Positions 30,796 to 44,002 are shown, counted from the first letter of the stretch. The stretch is 47,881 bases of DNA from Falciphora oryzae (GCA_000733355.1 JNVV01000035.1:427070-474950); one strand, 5' to 3'. Notes: a model not told the origin generated them from the sequence alone. Program-made: numbers and translations.

Positions 30796-32512
30796 TCAAA
30801 CGCCGAAGTGAACATAAGGAACCCAGAGCGGCTGCCCCACCTCCGACCCCTGGCTCAATTCAGCGTCCCTTGCCGCTCCCGACAACCATGACCTTCCACC
30901 CCCGGGATTTTCCCGGTCCACCCACTGGTCCCGGAGCGTCCTCATCGCTCGGTGAAGCCCTCGGCTTACGGCTTCATCCCTCATCCCCTCATCCCGCAGA
31001 AACTCGTACGTCATTCTCGCCATATCCACACAAAGCCCATCGTCGACACTCCAAAGCGTGCCCACCACGTGCCGGAACCCTACCAGCTGGCAAGCATTAG
31101 CCAAATAAATGCTTTCGTCGATAGAATCCTCATCCAGGATTTGGCCAGTCCCGCATGCCGAAAGGTAGGCGAGAAACGGCGGCTTCGAGGCAAAGTTGGT
31201 CTTTAAAAAACTCGCCACCGTGAAAGGCTCCCGTTCCCAGTCATCGAGGAGAAGCTGGCTCTGCAGCGGTTTTGTAGGATGCGTGCTGCCGTGGCCGGCG
31301 AAATGAAACATCCCACAGGCTTCCAAAGCCGACGTAACATCGACTTTGCACGGCCGAGGACGGCCGTACGGCAATCCCATCGATTTGCAAACTGCTACCA
31401 CCGCATTAACCTCTTTATTCGCATATTTAAGCCATTATTGTCTTGGTGTGTTTTGCATGGCAACAACAACGACCTTTCGGGACTCTCCGGGTGCTGGTGC
31501 TTCGTATGGCCGTCGCCGGTTGTGTATAATCGCCTTAACCGACGAAGCGTACGATGATACGACTCTGTCAATCGCCGTCTCGCCGGTGCGCCTCAGATGG
31601 TATCCCGCTGCATGGAGCGGGAACCGGGTCAATGCGCCGGTAGGAACCCACCAGACATGCGGCCACTGACCGTCAAATGGAGGCCCAGTAAAGCCTAGGG
31701 AATCAAAAACGGGACAGACGATGGCATCCCAGAGCCATCCAAGCGTATGGACACTTCCAAGTTCCCGGGCTTGGTCGTTGAGGGCGTCTCGGGAAATGCG
31801 TGGCAGCTCCAGCAGTCGGATACCGGACTGTTCAACGAGCAAAGCATCGCAGCGATACGAGCTCACGTTTAGGACGACGATCGGGCCGCGCCGTGCAGCC
31901 TCCAGCATATCGGCTTCAGACGCGGAGAGGAAGAATCGCTCGAAACCGGGTTTGGAACGGATTGTTTTAAAGAGACTGGCGAGCCGAGGACCTGCGTCGC
32001 GGCGCCGACCGCCTCCCGGCTCGGCGGCCGCAGTATGGTGCTCGGCTGCAGCAAAGGAGCGTTCCGGAGCCAGCGTGTCCAGTTAATTACGCAAATCGAC
32101 GAAAGAACGCTCCAGGTCCGGATGCTCGCGTTTGAGAGCTGCAAGGTCGGATTGCTTAAAAAGGGCTCCCGCGATAACACCACGACCCGTTTCGAGCAGT
32201 TCGATGGCAGCGGCAGGGCCTTTGTTGGCGTGGAGAGCAATGGCCGCCGCGTCCGACGAAAGTCCGACGGCGGCGGACAGGAGGTGCCGTTTGTCCGAGT
32301 TTTGCAAAGAACGAGGTGTTAATAGGGGAATCAAGTCGATTGTCGTTTTTGCGATGGCGTATGCTTCCTTATTTTTAAAAATGGCTGAAGATGATAGGAG
32401 ACGGCGTCCAGCTGCGACGCGCACGCTCACGACGGAAGCGGGCTGGTGCAAGGTAGCTATAAAGCATTTTTTAGCTTTTTCGAAATCTTCCATCGCTTTA
32501 GTTAAAAAGTAT
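30796..32512 (-). pseudogene. TPR-CHAT protein, 3' part: TPR linker and CHAT protease-like domain
   Basis: This is the continuation, on the minus strand, of the 5' part at 46146-47007. Across the retroelement the frame joins exactly (NNKYF then LTKAMEDFEKAKKCF). The helical linker (LLETGRGVIAGALF, DLERSFVDLRN) leads into a CHAT domain. Its blocks are WLWDAIVCPVFDSLGF, WVPTGALTRFPLHAAGYH, the His motif MFHFAGHGSTHP (about 31290-31310) and the Cys motif YLSACGTGQILDEDSIDESI (about 31110-31165). The domain ends GFRHVVGTLWSVDDGLCVDM and then VPYVHFGV. CHAT domains are caspase-like (clan CD) peptidases, and both catalytic residues are present. TAA stops at 32083-32085 and 31435-31437 add to the insertion damage. 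The frame is otherwise continuous from 32493 to 30796. Confidence 0.93.
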
Positions 32513-33007
32513 TATAACACCCGCCAACCAACGCGCCCGCGGGCGCGATATCAGCTAGCCACGCCCTCGCCCGCTAACGGCTTTGGCGATTAGCACCCGC
32601 CAACCCAACGCGACCGCGGGCACGATATCCGCAGCCAATAGGGTGGCGCATGCGACGTGCTATTTTAAGAGAATCAAATCCAAGGGGTTGTGATACGCTG
32701 GTACAAAGGGATCCTTACATGACATATCTAAACCCTAAAGCGTTGATTCGGACGGAGCATATCTAGACCCGTACGGGCGCCGCGGGGAAGAAGGCATGCC
32801 GACGGCAGGCCGACGGCAGCCGAAGGACTGTGTATAAGAAGGGCCCGAAGGACCTTTTGTAAAGGGGGTTTAGAAGGCAAGCAATCGTTTTTCTATTTCT
32901 TTACCATTATAGATTTGTCGAGCCCCGTACTGTTAAGCTATTGAACCTTTGAGATCCCCTTTCCCTACAGGCGTGACCTTCCCCTTAGAAGGCCACAGTT
33001 TGTTACA
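32513..33007 (+). repeat. 5' LTR of gypsy A (495 bp)
   Basis: It begins TATAACACCCGCC (the right LTR has TGTAACACCCGCC, a TG to TA change) and ends CAGTTTGTTACA. The U3 part contains a direct repeat of about 45 bp. Units start CACCCGCCAACCAACGCG and CACCCGCCAACCCAACGCG, with GCGGGCGCGATATC / GCGGGCACGATATC cores. A TATA box GTGTATAAGAAGG lies near 32830. Confidence 0.93.
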
Positions 33008-33053
33008 ATTCGATTGCTTTTCCTGCTTAAACCTTTAGCACTTATTAGCTACG

Positions 33054-34448
33054 ATGTTCGACCCTAAAGAGTTCGTTAAAGTCGACGACCCAGGCCAGAA
33101 CGAGGATTTAAGCCAGAACGAAGATCCAGGCCAGAACGAGGGTCCAGGGACAAGAACGTCCACCCTGCCCCCAGGACGCGAGCAACCTACTCCCGATAAC
33201 CCTCGCGGTTACCCCGAGTTCAGCATCCACAGCGTTACTTCCTACACCCGCTTACAATTTGCTTATTATATCTCGCGCGATTACGTCCTTACCAAGCTTT
33301 TATTACAGTTCCAAAAAGCCCTAATGGAACGAAAGGCAGTTCGCGAGGCCCTTGGCCTCCCAAACGATTCGGACGATCCGGATCACCTTTAGCCCCAGCA
33401 GCGTATTCGAGTTTCGACCCTTTAGTAACATAGCTAAGAGGTTAACCGCCCGTTAGGTAAGCCCGGCAGCCAATCGATATTTGGGGCACCATTATACCAT
33501 TTACTAGTAAGGGAGACCGACGAGGAAGACGACACCTTTCCTTCGTACGATAAAAATAAAAGCAGCTATAAAATTTTATGGAAGATGCCCGAATTGAAGC
33601 TTCCAAGCTTAGTACAGGATTTCGACCATTGGGAAAGCAAACTCGACCTATTGTTCGAAGCCAACTTTAACGGCTTTATTACGGCCAGATTACGCATTGC
33701 AGCCGCCGTTGGAACCTTCGATAGCGACTTTAACTCCGCTTACAACGGCTCGCGCAAAGCCAACCCCATTTTGGGCCTACATTGGCGCAAGTTTATGCGG
33801 TAGCTCCGTAGCACCACACTGCGAAAAGACTCCTCACTCCTTAGGGCCACCAACGATTTGCAACAACTTATGCAAAAAAACAACGAAGACCCCGGCGTTT
33901 TCGCAACGCGATACCGACGCATGTGCGGCGACGCAAGGCAAGCAGCGGATATCAACGGCTACGTAGTTCGTTTGGTCCCTGCTTTAAAAGTCCAAGTCAC
34001 CCGTGGGATGCACCACAAAACAAAGACCTTGGAAGACCTCGTCGCCACAGCCCAGGTTATTTGGGATACTTTAAGTACGGGCGCCCGCGCCCCGTACGAA
34101 AAGAAGAAGGACTCCCAAAGGCCCTCCCATAAGAAGGACCAGAAGGAATCGAACAAGGACGGGAAACACAAGCCCCGAGGCAGACAGGAAGGGCGCAACC
34201 AACGCCCCAAAAGCAACGGACGCACGACGCTTTCACCCACCGAACGCCAACGGCGCTGGGATAAAAACGCATGCATGAAGTGCGGCAAGCCCAACCATAT
34301 AGCGAAGGATTGCAAAAGCCCCTTTTCCGCTACCAAACCTCCTAAAAATAGCGAGCCCCTTCCGGACGGAAAGGCCAAAATCAACTCCCTAAAGCGCAGG
34401 AAGGAGGAGGACGGAGAGGAGCCGAGCGATAAGCGCCAGAAAAACTAA
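33054..34448 (+). pseudogene. gag of gypsy A (few RIP stops)
   Basis: It opens at the ATG at 33054 (MFDPKEFVKVDD) and one frame runs to TAA 34446-34448 (464 codons) with a handful of stops. An N-terminal repeat based on DPGQNED (33084-33150) occurs about three times. The capsid-like region (MPELKLPSLVQDFDHWESKL, then DLLFEANFNGF) precedes a basic stretch and an intact CCHC zinc knuckle CMKCGKPNHIAKDC (about 34272-34315). It ends KRRKEEDGEEPSDKRQKN. It forms the nucleocapsid in active relatives. Confidence 0.88.
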
Positions 34449-34454
34449 AAGGAA

Positions 34455-37400
34455 CCCGGTTATCCCCGCACCGGCGTTCCGTGACGACCAAATTCGCATA
34501 GCCTTTGCGCTCGTCACCAAAGGGATCGTTAGCGCTCCCAACGGCGGTCCAAAGGTCGAGGTCGAAATCGGTTTAAACACGCACGCCGAAATGAATACAA
34601 TTTCCATCACCTTTTGCAAATCCCTAAGATACCAGCCGTGCAACCGTCCCAAGCACGACTACCAATCCCTTACCCTAGCCGCCGCAAGCAATTAAGGCGT
34701 AAAAACCTACGGTGTTTATCACCTACGATTAAGCTTTTATAACCAGTACGGCATTGCGGTGGAAGTTATCCGGCCGTTCCTAGCTATCGAACGAAGCCTG
34801 GCAAACGCTTTTATAGGCATGCCATTGATAAAAAAATTGGCTATGGACCTTTACCTAACCGAAAGCACCTGGCGTTTTAACTAACGCCCGCGCATTTATT
34901 AATTGTCCGCGTATCATTTCCGAAAGAGCCTTTAAGTTAAAAATCGTATACTTGTTTGCTTTATCCGCTTTAACCCTTCCATTAGCACGGAGGAGGACGA
35001 CCCGTTCGAAGACCCTCCGGACGAACCGCCGGATTTAGGAAACGTCCTTATAAGCCTCCAGACGAGCCATTCCGACGTATTCGACGTCCGCAAAGGAAAA
35101 ATGCTTCCGAAATATAGCTATGGCGACCATGCTATCGATTTAATCCCAGGCAAAAAGCCCCCGTAAAAGCAGATTTATCACTTATCCCCAGCCGAATCCG
35201 CAACCCTTCGAAAATATCTCGCCGATGCCTTCGCACAAGGCATTATTCGGGAATTACAGTCACCGGCAAAAGCCCCTGTTATTTTCGTTCCGAAAAAAGA
35301 CGGCACGTTACGCTTATGCGTCGATTACCGAGGGCTAAACGACATTACTATCAAAAATAAAGCATTACTTCCGTTTATTGGGGAAATGCTCGACCAATTA
35401 AACGGTACCAAATGCTTTTCCAAAATCGACCTCGTTAATACCTATTATCGATTTCGCATTAAAAAGGGTAATAAGTGGAAAACCGCGTTCCGCACCAAAT
35501 ACGGGCATTACAAATACCTTGTGCTATTTTTCGGGCTTACTAATGCTTTAGTATCGTTCCAAACCTATATTAACCGGGCTTTGCGAGGCCTAATGGACGA
35601 TTTCGTTATCGTTTACTTGGACGATATCCTTATTTATTCCAATAGCGAGGAGGAATACCAGCATTACCTAGAGTTGGTTTTAGATCGATTTCGTGCGTTC
35701 GAGCTTTATGCCAACCTGAAAAAATGCACCTTTTTCTAATAAAAACTTGAGTTCCTAGGTTTTATCGTAAATACCGAAAGGCTTAAAATAAATCCCGCGC
35801 GAGTCCAGGTCGTCCGCGAATGGATCGACCACCCACCTCGTACGTATAGGGATATCCAAATTTTCGTTGGGTTTTGCAACTTTTACCGACGGTTTATTTA
35901 CGGTTTTTCCCGCATAGCGAAACCTTTGTACGACCTTTTACACGGGATGAAAAACGGACGCAAGCCAGGCCAGATAGGCCACCATTGGCAGGAACCCCAG
36001 CAGCAAGCGTTCGAGGACCTAATTAACGTTTTCATTATTGCACCAGTACTACGGCATTACGACCCGCTTCTACCTTTACGGATAGAAACGGATGCTTTCG
36101 ATTTTGCCATAGCAGGCATTTTGTTACAAAAACACGACGGCCAGTGGCACCTTATAACTTACTGGTCCTAAAAGCTTAAAGGAGCCGAAATCTGGTACCT
36201 TACGTACGATAAGGAACTTTTCGCAATAGTGGGAAGTTTTCGCCATTAGCGACATTACTTCGAAGGGGCGCAAGCTACGGAGGTGTTTTCGGATTATAAA
36301 AACTTAAAGGCTTTTATAAAGCAGGAGCGCTTGAACGAACGGCAGGCCCGATGGCTGTTATAGTTGGCCCCGTACGATTTCGAGATCAAATACCGGCCAG
36401 GGTCCTTAAACCCGGCCGATGCTCCGTCTCGCCGACCGGATTATATAAACGGTCGGGAGGAAGGATAGGAGACTTTTATCGAAAAGCTTCTGCCGACGTT
36501 ATTTAATAAAATAAATCGGAAACAAGACGTGTCGGATTATAAGCCGCACGCAATAAAGGACATTGCCGAGGGAGTGACGCCCAATAAGCCTCCCCAGCCA
36601 GTAAGCGCAGAGAGCGCACCTAACGAGCGATCCCCCGGAAACTTGGTTTCTAACCGGCGAAGCGAGCGGGATAGCGTGCGTTTAGCACAACTTACGTTAG
36701 CCGACGATCCAGACGCCCTAAGGGTTATCCATGCCCTATAGGTGCAATTTGTCACTCGCTAGGAGGCACGTACCGCTTTGAATTAGTTTAAAAGCAGCGT
36801 ACGAGCGGACTCCTTTAAAAAGATCCTAACGCCGCTAAAAAAATGGATTAGGGACGTACAAAAGCGGGATCCGGCGAGCATGAATTTGCTTAAAAGGCTA
36901 ACAAAAGTTAAAAAGCCCCGCCTGCTAATACCTAACGTAAAATATACCGCACCGTACCGAAATATTAAAACGACGCCTCGGCAGCGAGGAGTATTATGCT
37001 TCCACCTAACTAACGGTAACGAGTTGATCTTCCGGGGAAACTAGGTTTACGTCCCTGCAAACGAGGCTTTAAAGACCGAAATTTTGAAACAGTTTTACGA
37101 CTTTCCGGGAGCTGGTTATTTGGGCGTGGCTAAAACTTTAGATTTAATCCAACGCTTTTTTGGGTGGGATGGGGTTAAAGGGGATGTTATTGTATACGTA
37201 GTATCGTGCCCTTAGTGCTAAAAGAAAGCGATTTATCGCTATAAGCTTTACGGCAAGCTTAAACCCCTGCCGCCGCTAAAGGACGGGCAGCTTATGAAAA
37301 AGATTTCTTTAGATTGGGTAACCGGCCTACCTGAAAGCAGGACGGCAAGCGGTTAGGTCTTTAACGTAATTCTCGTCGTCGTATGCCGGTTAACCAAATA

Positions 37401-38281
37401 CGTGGTCCTTATACCCACACGAACTAACACAAGCGCTGGGCAATTCGCAAAGCTGTTTTTCAAACGTATCGAATGCGTGTTCGGCACTCCCAGGAGCATC
37501 GTTAGCGACCGGGATAGCCGTATTACCAATGCCTTTTGGGAGGAGGTATGCAAGCACCAAATCATTAAAAGACGCATGTCAACCGCCTACCATCCTTAAA
37601 CGGACGGGCAAACGGAAGTCCTAAATCGTGTGATCGAGGACTACCTTCGCAATTACTACGCCGGTTCGGAAAATTCCTGGGCATCACTGTTACCGCTGGC
37701 AGCGTACGCTTACAATAACAGCCGGAATTTTACCACAAGGCACTCGCCTTTTTACTTTTTATACGGATCGGATTGCGAGATGCGGATTGATATCGCGGAC
37801 GATATCCCTAAGGGGAAGGTACCCGCAGCGAAAAACCGCATCGAACGACTCCACGCACTGCGCAAGGAGCTAAAAGAAACGTTACTGCAAGCACAGGAGC
37901 GGTCAGCTAAGTATTACAATAGGAACCACATCCCTATGCAGTTCGCAGTTGGAAATTTGGTAAAGTTATCCACGAAAAATCTGCGGTTAAAAAATAAAAA
38001 GTTAGCACCCAAATAGATCGGCCCTTTTCGGATCACCAAACGCATCGGTTAGCAGGCCTACCGATTAGCACTTCCCAAGTACCACCGCCGTTTGCACGAC
38101 GTTTTCCCTGTGCAGTACCTCGAACGGTATACTGCCAGAAAGCAAAGAAACGAGGTGCCGCTACCTATACCAAAGTACAAAGACGACTAAGAAGAATGGG
38201 AAGTTGAAGAAGTGCGAGACGAGGGCCACATTAAAGGCAAGAAGTACTACCTGGTCAAATGGAAGGACTGGCCGGCAGAGT
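34455..38281 (+). pseudogene. pol of gypsy A: protease region, RT, RNase H, integrase, first part of chromodomain
   Basis: One frame (+1 relative to gag) is readable throughout with TAA/TAG stops. RT (about 35160-35760) has CVDYRGLNDITIKN and catalytic YLDD intact at 35614-35625. RNase H (about 36070-36440) has LRIETDAFDFAIAGILLQ and ends NPADAPSRRPDY. The integrase shows a degenerate HHCC (YDFPGAGYLG, where His is expected), LDWVTGLPES, VSDRDSRITNAFW and TDGQTEVLNRVIEDYL (D, D, E). The C-terminus has IGPFRITKRIG and YHRRLHDVFPVQYLERY. The chromodomain starts EEWEVEEVRDEGHIKGKKYY and LVKWKDWPAEYN, where element B cuts in. The protease lacks a visible D-S/T-G. Confidence 0.92.
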
Positions 38282-38286
38282 ATAAC

Positions 38287-38415
38287 TGTCACGGGACCAA
38301 GCCCAGCACACCTGTATTTAGCTAGAGATCCGCCGGCCCCCTCCGGGGCCAGCGGTCTTTCTCCTTCGTGCAACAACAAACCTTCAACCTAGTACCCAGC
38401 TGCCGCGCCGTAACA
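38287..38415 (+). repeat. 5' LTR of gypsy B (129 bp)
   Basis: Almost identical to 45209-45337 (for example GCTAGAGAT versus GCTAAAGAT). It contains a GC-rich palindrome-like GCCGGCCCCCTCCGGGGCC. It is followed by GTTTGTTGCACC, not a TGG-type primer-binding site. Confidence 0.93.
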
Positions 38416-38417
38416 GT

Positions 38418-39923
38418 TTGTTGCACCTTAAACCAAAAAACACGGAACGATTCCACAACGTTCCGTTCCTTTCCCGATACCTCGAAAGCGGCGCCGCAGC
38501 GACGAAACCCGGACACCTCGGAGGAGGCCCCAACATCCCCGCCACCCTAACACAACGAAGCCTGACCCAAAACCCGACAGCGTTACACCAGCGCAATACC
38601 ATAACAGACCCAGCCGAGACCCCCTTACCCCTTGACCCCGTCCTAGCATTCGGACTCCTTTCCGGATACCCAGCCTTGCAAGCCCTAGCACATAAAGATA
38701 GCGAGAACTACGCAGAATTATATCGCGACCTTATTAACGGCCAAACCTCGCCAGCGTTCCGCCAGCTCAAACAGCTAATGGGTTTCCTAAACGGCAAAAT
38801 CGCTTTGCTACAGGACGAAATAATAACCCTTTAAAGCAACGACAACGCGAACACCCAACAGGTCGCTGGGCTAAAGGCGGAAGCCCAGGAACGCAACGCC
38901 ACTATAACGCGTTTAAACGCGGAGTGCGACCGGTTAACCCGGCAACTTGCACTGCCACAAGCCCCCCAGCCACCGGGGCTCCACCCCAGTACCGCCGACA
39001 CCCCGACCATCATTACCCCTGGAACCTCCCGCACGCAATCCCCGCTACCCTCCCCAACTACTAGCACCCCGCCGGCGACCCAAACCGCTCCCACCGGCGT
39101 TACCCCGGCGTTCCGACCGGTGGGCGCAGAACCACCCCTTTTTTCGGGGGCATATGCAGACGACGCCTAACGGCAGGAGGAATATGTCACGTGGAAATCA
39201 CTCCTCAATATCAAGTTCACCCTCGACAGCGCTTTGTACCCTACACCGGCGACTAGAATCCTATACGCGGCCCAGCGGCTTTCAAAAGACGCGTACAAAT
39301 ACGTCCGAGACGCTGTCGATTCGGTGGCGGAACACCCGGGCACACTTTTATTATAAGCCCGCGGCTTTACCGATTGCGCTTCCCTTTTCAACCTGCTCGA
39401 CCCGGTATATAAAACATAAAACACAAAGGCGGCGGCGCGCCGGGATTTCGATACCCTTAAATAGAAAAACATTAGGTTCGGAGATTTCATTAGCGCGTTT
39501 ATTCGCTTGGCGGATATAGGCGGATACCCGGCGAATATGCGCGTGGAAGCTTTAAAAAATAAAATTAGTAACGAGCTTTTTAAAACCGCGATTAACCAAA
39601 TTAACAAACCCGGGCCCGAAAATTTCAAAGGATGGGTTAAAATGTACCGAAACCTATCCAATAACCTCGCGGATTACGCACACAAATTACACCATAACGG
39701 CGGAACGACGGCGCCGAAACCAGGGAACCACCAACCGGCAACAGCAACAACCCCAACACCTACGCCCGCCGGCGACCCCATAGACTTTAGCAAGATCTCG
39801 ACCAGCCCGAGGGGACCTTTAACCGAGGCGCAGCGACAGCACCGACGGGACAACCATCTTTGCATGTACTACGGACAGCCGGGGCATTATACCCTCGCCT
39901 GCCCAGCGAAACCCAAAAAATAG
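38418..39923 (+). pseudogene. gag of gypsy B
   Basis: One frame runs from near the LTR edge to TAG 39921-39923 with internal TAA/TAG stops (for example at 38832). The true start codon is unclear; the frame opens with a TTG. Visible parts are DPAETPLPLDPVLAFGLLSG, a coiled-coil-like stretch (LKQLMGFLNGKIALLQDEI), a Pro/Thr-rich linker, a capsid-like region (IRFGDFISAFIRLADIGGYP, NELFKTAINQINKPGPENFK) and a zinc knuckle CMYYGQPGHYTLAC near 39860-39903. In the knuckle the second Cys is Tyr, a TGT to TAT change. Confidence 0.85.
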
Positions 39924-39929
39924 CAAAAC

Positions 39930-42900
39930 GCTAGCGGATCGCAGGCGAAAAAAGACTAGGTTCTGCACATAATCGCGTGCAGGACCCGTAAAGGGATTAA
40001 AAACAACAAAAGCAGCAAAACAACGATATATATCTCCATTCCATAAGCCCTAATACAACATTTTCCTTTAACACAATACTGCTCCCCTACGGAAACCGAC
40101 CGGTACCCTATCGATTACTAATCGATATAAGATGTTCCCTATAGGCGTTTATTGATAACACATTCGCGCACACACATAACCTACCCAGGTTCCAACTACC
40201 GGAACCAAAACCCCTCCGCCTCGCTAACGGAACGCTAGCAGGGCGCATTACCAACTGCGTTAAAACCATCTATACGTTCGGGAATACCACGAAAACTATA
40301 ACGTTTTATTATTAACCGCTAGGGGGACCGGATATTATTCTAGGCCTGCCGTAGTTAAAATATTACAACTTAACGATCAATTAGGCGGCGGGAACCTTAA
40401 ATATGGACGGCGTTACGATGGCGGAAGCCGAGCGAGCACCGGCGCCGGATATAGAGATCCGCATTCTAAGCGCACCCAACTTCCTAACCCTTTGCAAACA
40501 GGAAAGAGTGCATACCCAAACCATGCTATAAGCGAAATTCCTTGCCCTAACCAAAAAGGACACCCCACCTAACCACCGATCGTCCGATAATTTCGCCAAC
40601 GATACGCTAACGGCAATCCTTCGGGCCATTCTCCAAACGGAAAAGCTCCCCGAAGGTACGAAATTAAAACCTAAGCTCCAGGCTTTTAGGGACTGGGTCA
40701 AAGAAGCACCATATTTACGCCGGGTATCCAACGAGGATATAAAAAAGTTCCTAAAGGGGAAACCTTTTGTAACAATGGAAAAAATCTTTAACAAACTCCC
40801 CTAGGAGCTTTACAACCTAACGGAATGTTTCTTTCCCTAAAACGCGAATACGTTACCCCCATACAAGCCGTTTAATTACAAAATCGAACTTTTCTTTAGC
40901 GAAACGCTACCACACCACTATAACCGCGCCATATCCTAGCAGGAGCTGCGCGTGGTCCGGAAGTACCTCAATACCCATTTGGCGAAAAGCTTTATCCGCC
41001 CCAGCACGTTACCGGCGGCGGCCCCGATCCTCCTCGCCAAAAAGCCAGGAGGCGGGATTAGGGTTTGCGTAAACTACCGGGGGCTAAACAATATTACGGT
41101 TAAAAACCGGTACCTAATCCCACTTATTAAGGAAATATTGGAAGCTTTATCAAAAGCGAAATGGTTTAACAAAATAGATATCATAGCGGCGTTTAATCGC
41201 TTGCGTATCGCCCCCGGGGACGAATGGAAAACCGGATTTATTACTAGGTTCGGACTATTCAAATGCCTAATAGCCAACTTCGGTATAACAAGTGCCCCTA
41301 GTTCGTTCCAACACTACATCAACCACATACTAGGGGACGCTTTAGATAAATACGCCACGGCCTACCTCAACGACGTCCTAATATATAGCGAAACCAAAGC
41401 GGAACACCGGCGTCACGTTAGGGAAGTGGTGCGGAAATTCGCCGACGCCGGCCTATCCATCAACATCTAAAAATGCGAATTTAACGTTAAAAAAACGAAA
41501 TACCTAAAACTTATCGTTTCCATAACGGGGATACGGATAAACCCAAACAAGGTGGCGGCGATCCGATCGTGGGCCGCACCAACCACGTTACGGGAATTGC
41601 AACGCTTCCTCGGATTCGCGAACTTTTATAAAAGGTTCATCCGGGGCTTTTTAGCAATAGCCCGCCCGCTAATAACACTAATAAGCGCAAAAAGCTGGCC
41701 GGGCTATTTACCAAACGAGGCCGCGGCAGCGTTCCGCCGCCTCCGCGACGCCTTTTCTTTGGAAATTACATTAGCTTTTTACGACCCGGCATTAAAAACG
41801 ATTATAGAAGCGGACGCGTCGGATTGGGCGGCAAAAGGGGTCCTTTTACAAATAAACGCGGAAGGGATACGCCGGCCAGTTGCTTTTTTTTTAGCCAAAC
41901 ACTCGCCGGCGGAATGCAATTACGAAATATACGATAAAAAGCTCCTAGCAATTATTAAAGCTTTTGAAAAATGGAAACCCGAACTTTAAAGCGCCAAATC
42001 GCTAGTAAAAGTTTAAACGGACCATAAAAACTTGCAATTTTTTGCTACCACCAAACTACTAAACCAACGGCAAATTAAGTGGTCGGAATTCCTTAGCGAC
42101 TTCAAGTTCCATATCGTATATAAACCAGGAAAAACAGCTATAATCCCCGACACGCTCTCACGCCTCTTTAGCGTTCGCCTAACGAATACACGAAACGTAA
42201 CCGACGAAAAGATAGCGCTTCGCCAGCGAACTTTGCTACCCCCAAAGCGGTGGGGCCCCGGCGAAGCACCAGCGATGCTACGGGTTTTCGACACGTCCGA
42301 GCACATAAACGTGCTGATAGATAGGGCGTACGTTACTTCGGAGCTGGCGCAAGCTATAATATCCTGCCTGCAGGACCCAGCGAAGCGACAGTTCCCCACC
42401 TGGATCCGGAAGCAGGTCAAGCTGGCGAAAGCCGATTGCCAGGCGATACGAAGGCGCATTTACTGCAAAAAACGGCTATTCATCCCGCCCGACGATACGT
42501 TGCGACTTTAAATCCTGCATAGGACGCACAGCTTGCCACTAGGCGGATACCCAAGGCGTAGCAAAACCTGGGATTTAATACGCAAAACTTACACCTGGCT
42601 ACGTTTATCGCGAAACGTTAGCGTATTTGTCCAAGGTTGCCATTTGTGCAAAATGTTAAAAGTGGGGAAAAGATCCCCAAACGGACTGTTAAAGCCGTTA
42701 GCAGTACCGTTTAAGCCATAGGCGGATATATTTATGGATTACGTCGGCCCGCTGCCGCCATACGAACGTTAAGGTATCGTTTACCACCATATTATGGTAG
42801 TAATGGACCGGTTAATAAAAATGCGCCATTATATCCCAATAATCGAAACCGACGCGGGTCGCCTGGCAGACGCCTTCCTCGCGCAGGTGTACCGCCTGCA

Positions 42901-44002
42901 CGGCACCCCCGACACCATCGTCTCGGATCGCGGCAAGCAGTTCGTGTCCACCTTTTAGAAAAAGTTGAGCAGGAGACTCGGCGTTACGCTCAAGCATTCG
43001 TTATCGTTTCACCCGGAATCCGACGGCCAGACAAAGATCCTAAACGCATACATAAAACAATATTTGCGGGCGTTCTGCTCATACTACCAGGACGACTGGG
43101 TCGACTGGCTCCCACTCGGAAAGTTCGCTAGCAACAACCACGTATCGGAAACGACCGGGGTTTCCCCTTTTTTCGCCAATTACGGATGGAATCCCTATAT
43201 GGGTACGGAACCGAAAAGTAAACGACCAGACGGCGGAACGCCGGCGCATTAACAGGAGGTTCATAACGCCACCACCGTTGCGGATAGGGTTTAGAAAGTT
43301 TGGGACCACGTTAGGGCGCTGGCCGAGGCTAGCAAGGAAAGGTATAAGGAAGTAGCGAATCGCTACCGAACCGACGCCGGAACGTTTTCGGAAAGCGACC
43401 TGGTCTGGGTTAGCACTAGGAACATAGCCACCTCGCGCCCGACAAATAAGCTTAGCGAAAAATGGATCGGACCCTACCTAGTTACAAAGGTTTACCCCCG
43501 AGCTTTAGCCGTCGACCTGCCGGCGTATCACAAACTATTCCCAATATTCCACGTTTCGCTTATCCAAAGAAAAAACCCGGGCTTCCCAGGCCAGGAAGCA
43601 ATAAACGATGAGCACGATAGGCGAGCAGCCGGCGCGGTGCTGGCGGATAACCAGAACGACGCAAACGGCGAACCAGTAGAAAAGTGGCATTTCGATCGTA
43701 TTTTAAACTCGAAAGGCACACCCGACGCTTTGGAATATAAAGTGAAATAGGCAGCACCCCATAAGCCAACTTGGCAACCGGCACGCGACCTGGAAGGGGC
43801 AGACGATAGGATTCGGGACTTCCACAAGCAGCACCCTAACAAACCCGGACCACCGGACTGGTGGCGAGACCCGGGCGAAGCGCGAACGGGGGACCAAGGG
43901 ACAGCCAGCTACGCGCAAAGGGTTAGGAAGGAGGCAGCAGCACAACCGAAACCCAAAGGCCGACCTAGGGGCAGACCTAGGCAGAACCCGAACCAACAGT
44001 AG
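39930..44002 (+). pseudogene. pol of gypsy B: protease, RT, RNase H, integrase, chromodomain-like tail
   Basis: It lies in the -1 frame relative to gag and ends at TAG 44000-44002. Protease: LLIDIRCSL and AFIDNTFAH near 40115-40170. RT (about 40945-41470): VCVNYRGLNNITVKNRYLIP and YLNDVLIYSE at 41363-41392, where the second-last Asp of YLDD is Asn (GAC to AAC), so RT should be dead. RNase H: TIIEADASDWAAKGVLLQIN near 41800. Integrase: GCHLCKMLK zinc motif near 42640, FMDYVGPLPPYER, IVSDRGKQFVSTF, and [20 protein letters not shown], in which the catalytic Glu is Lys. GPY/F: KWIGPYLVTKVYPRALAVDL. The chromodomain-like tail has ALEYKVK, TWQPARDLEGADDRIRDFH and NKPGPPDWW, then a basic Gln/Arg-rich end. 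Confidence 0.93.
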
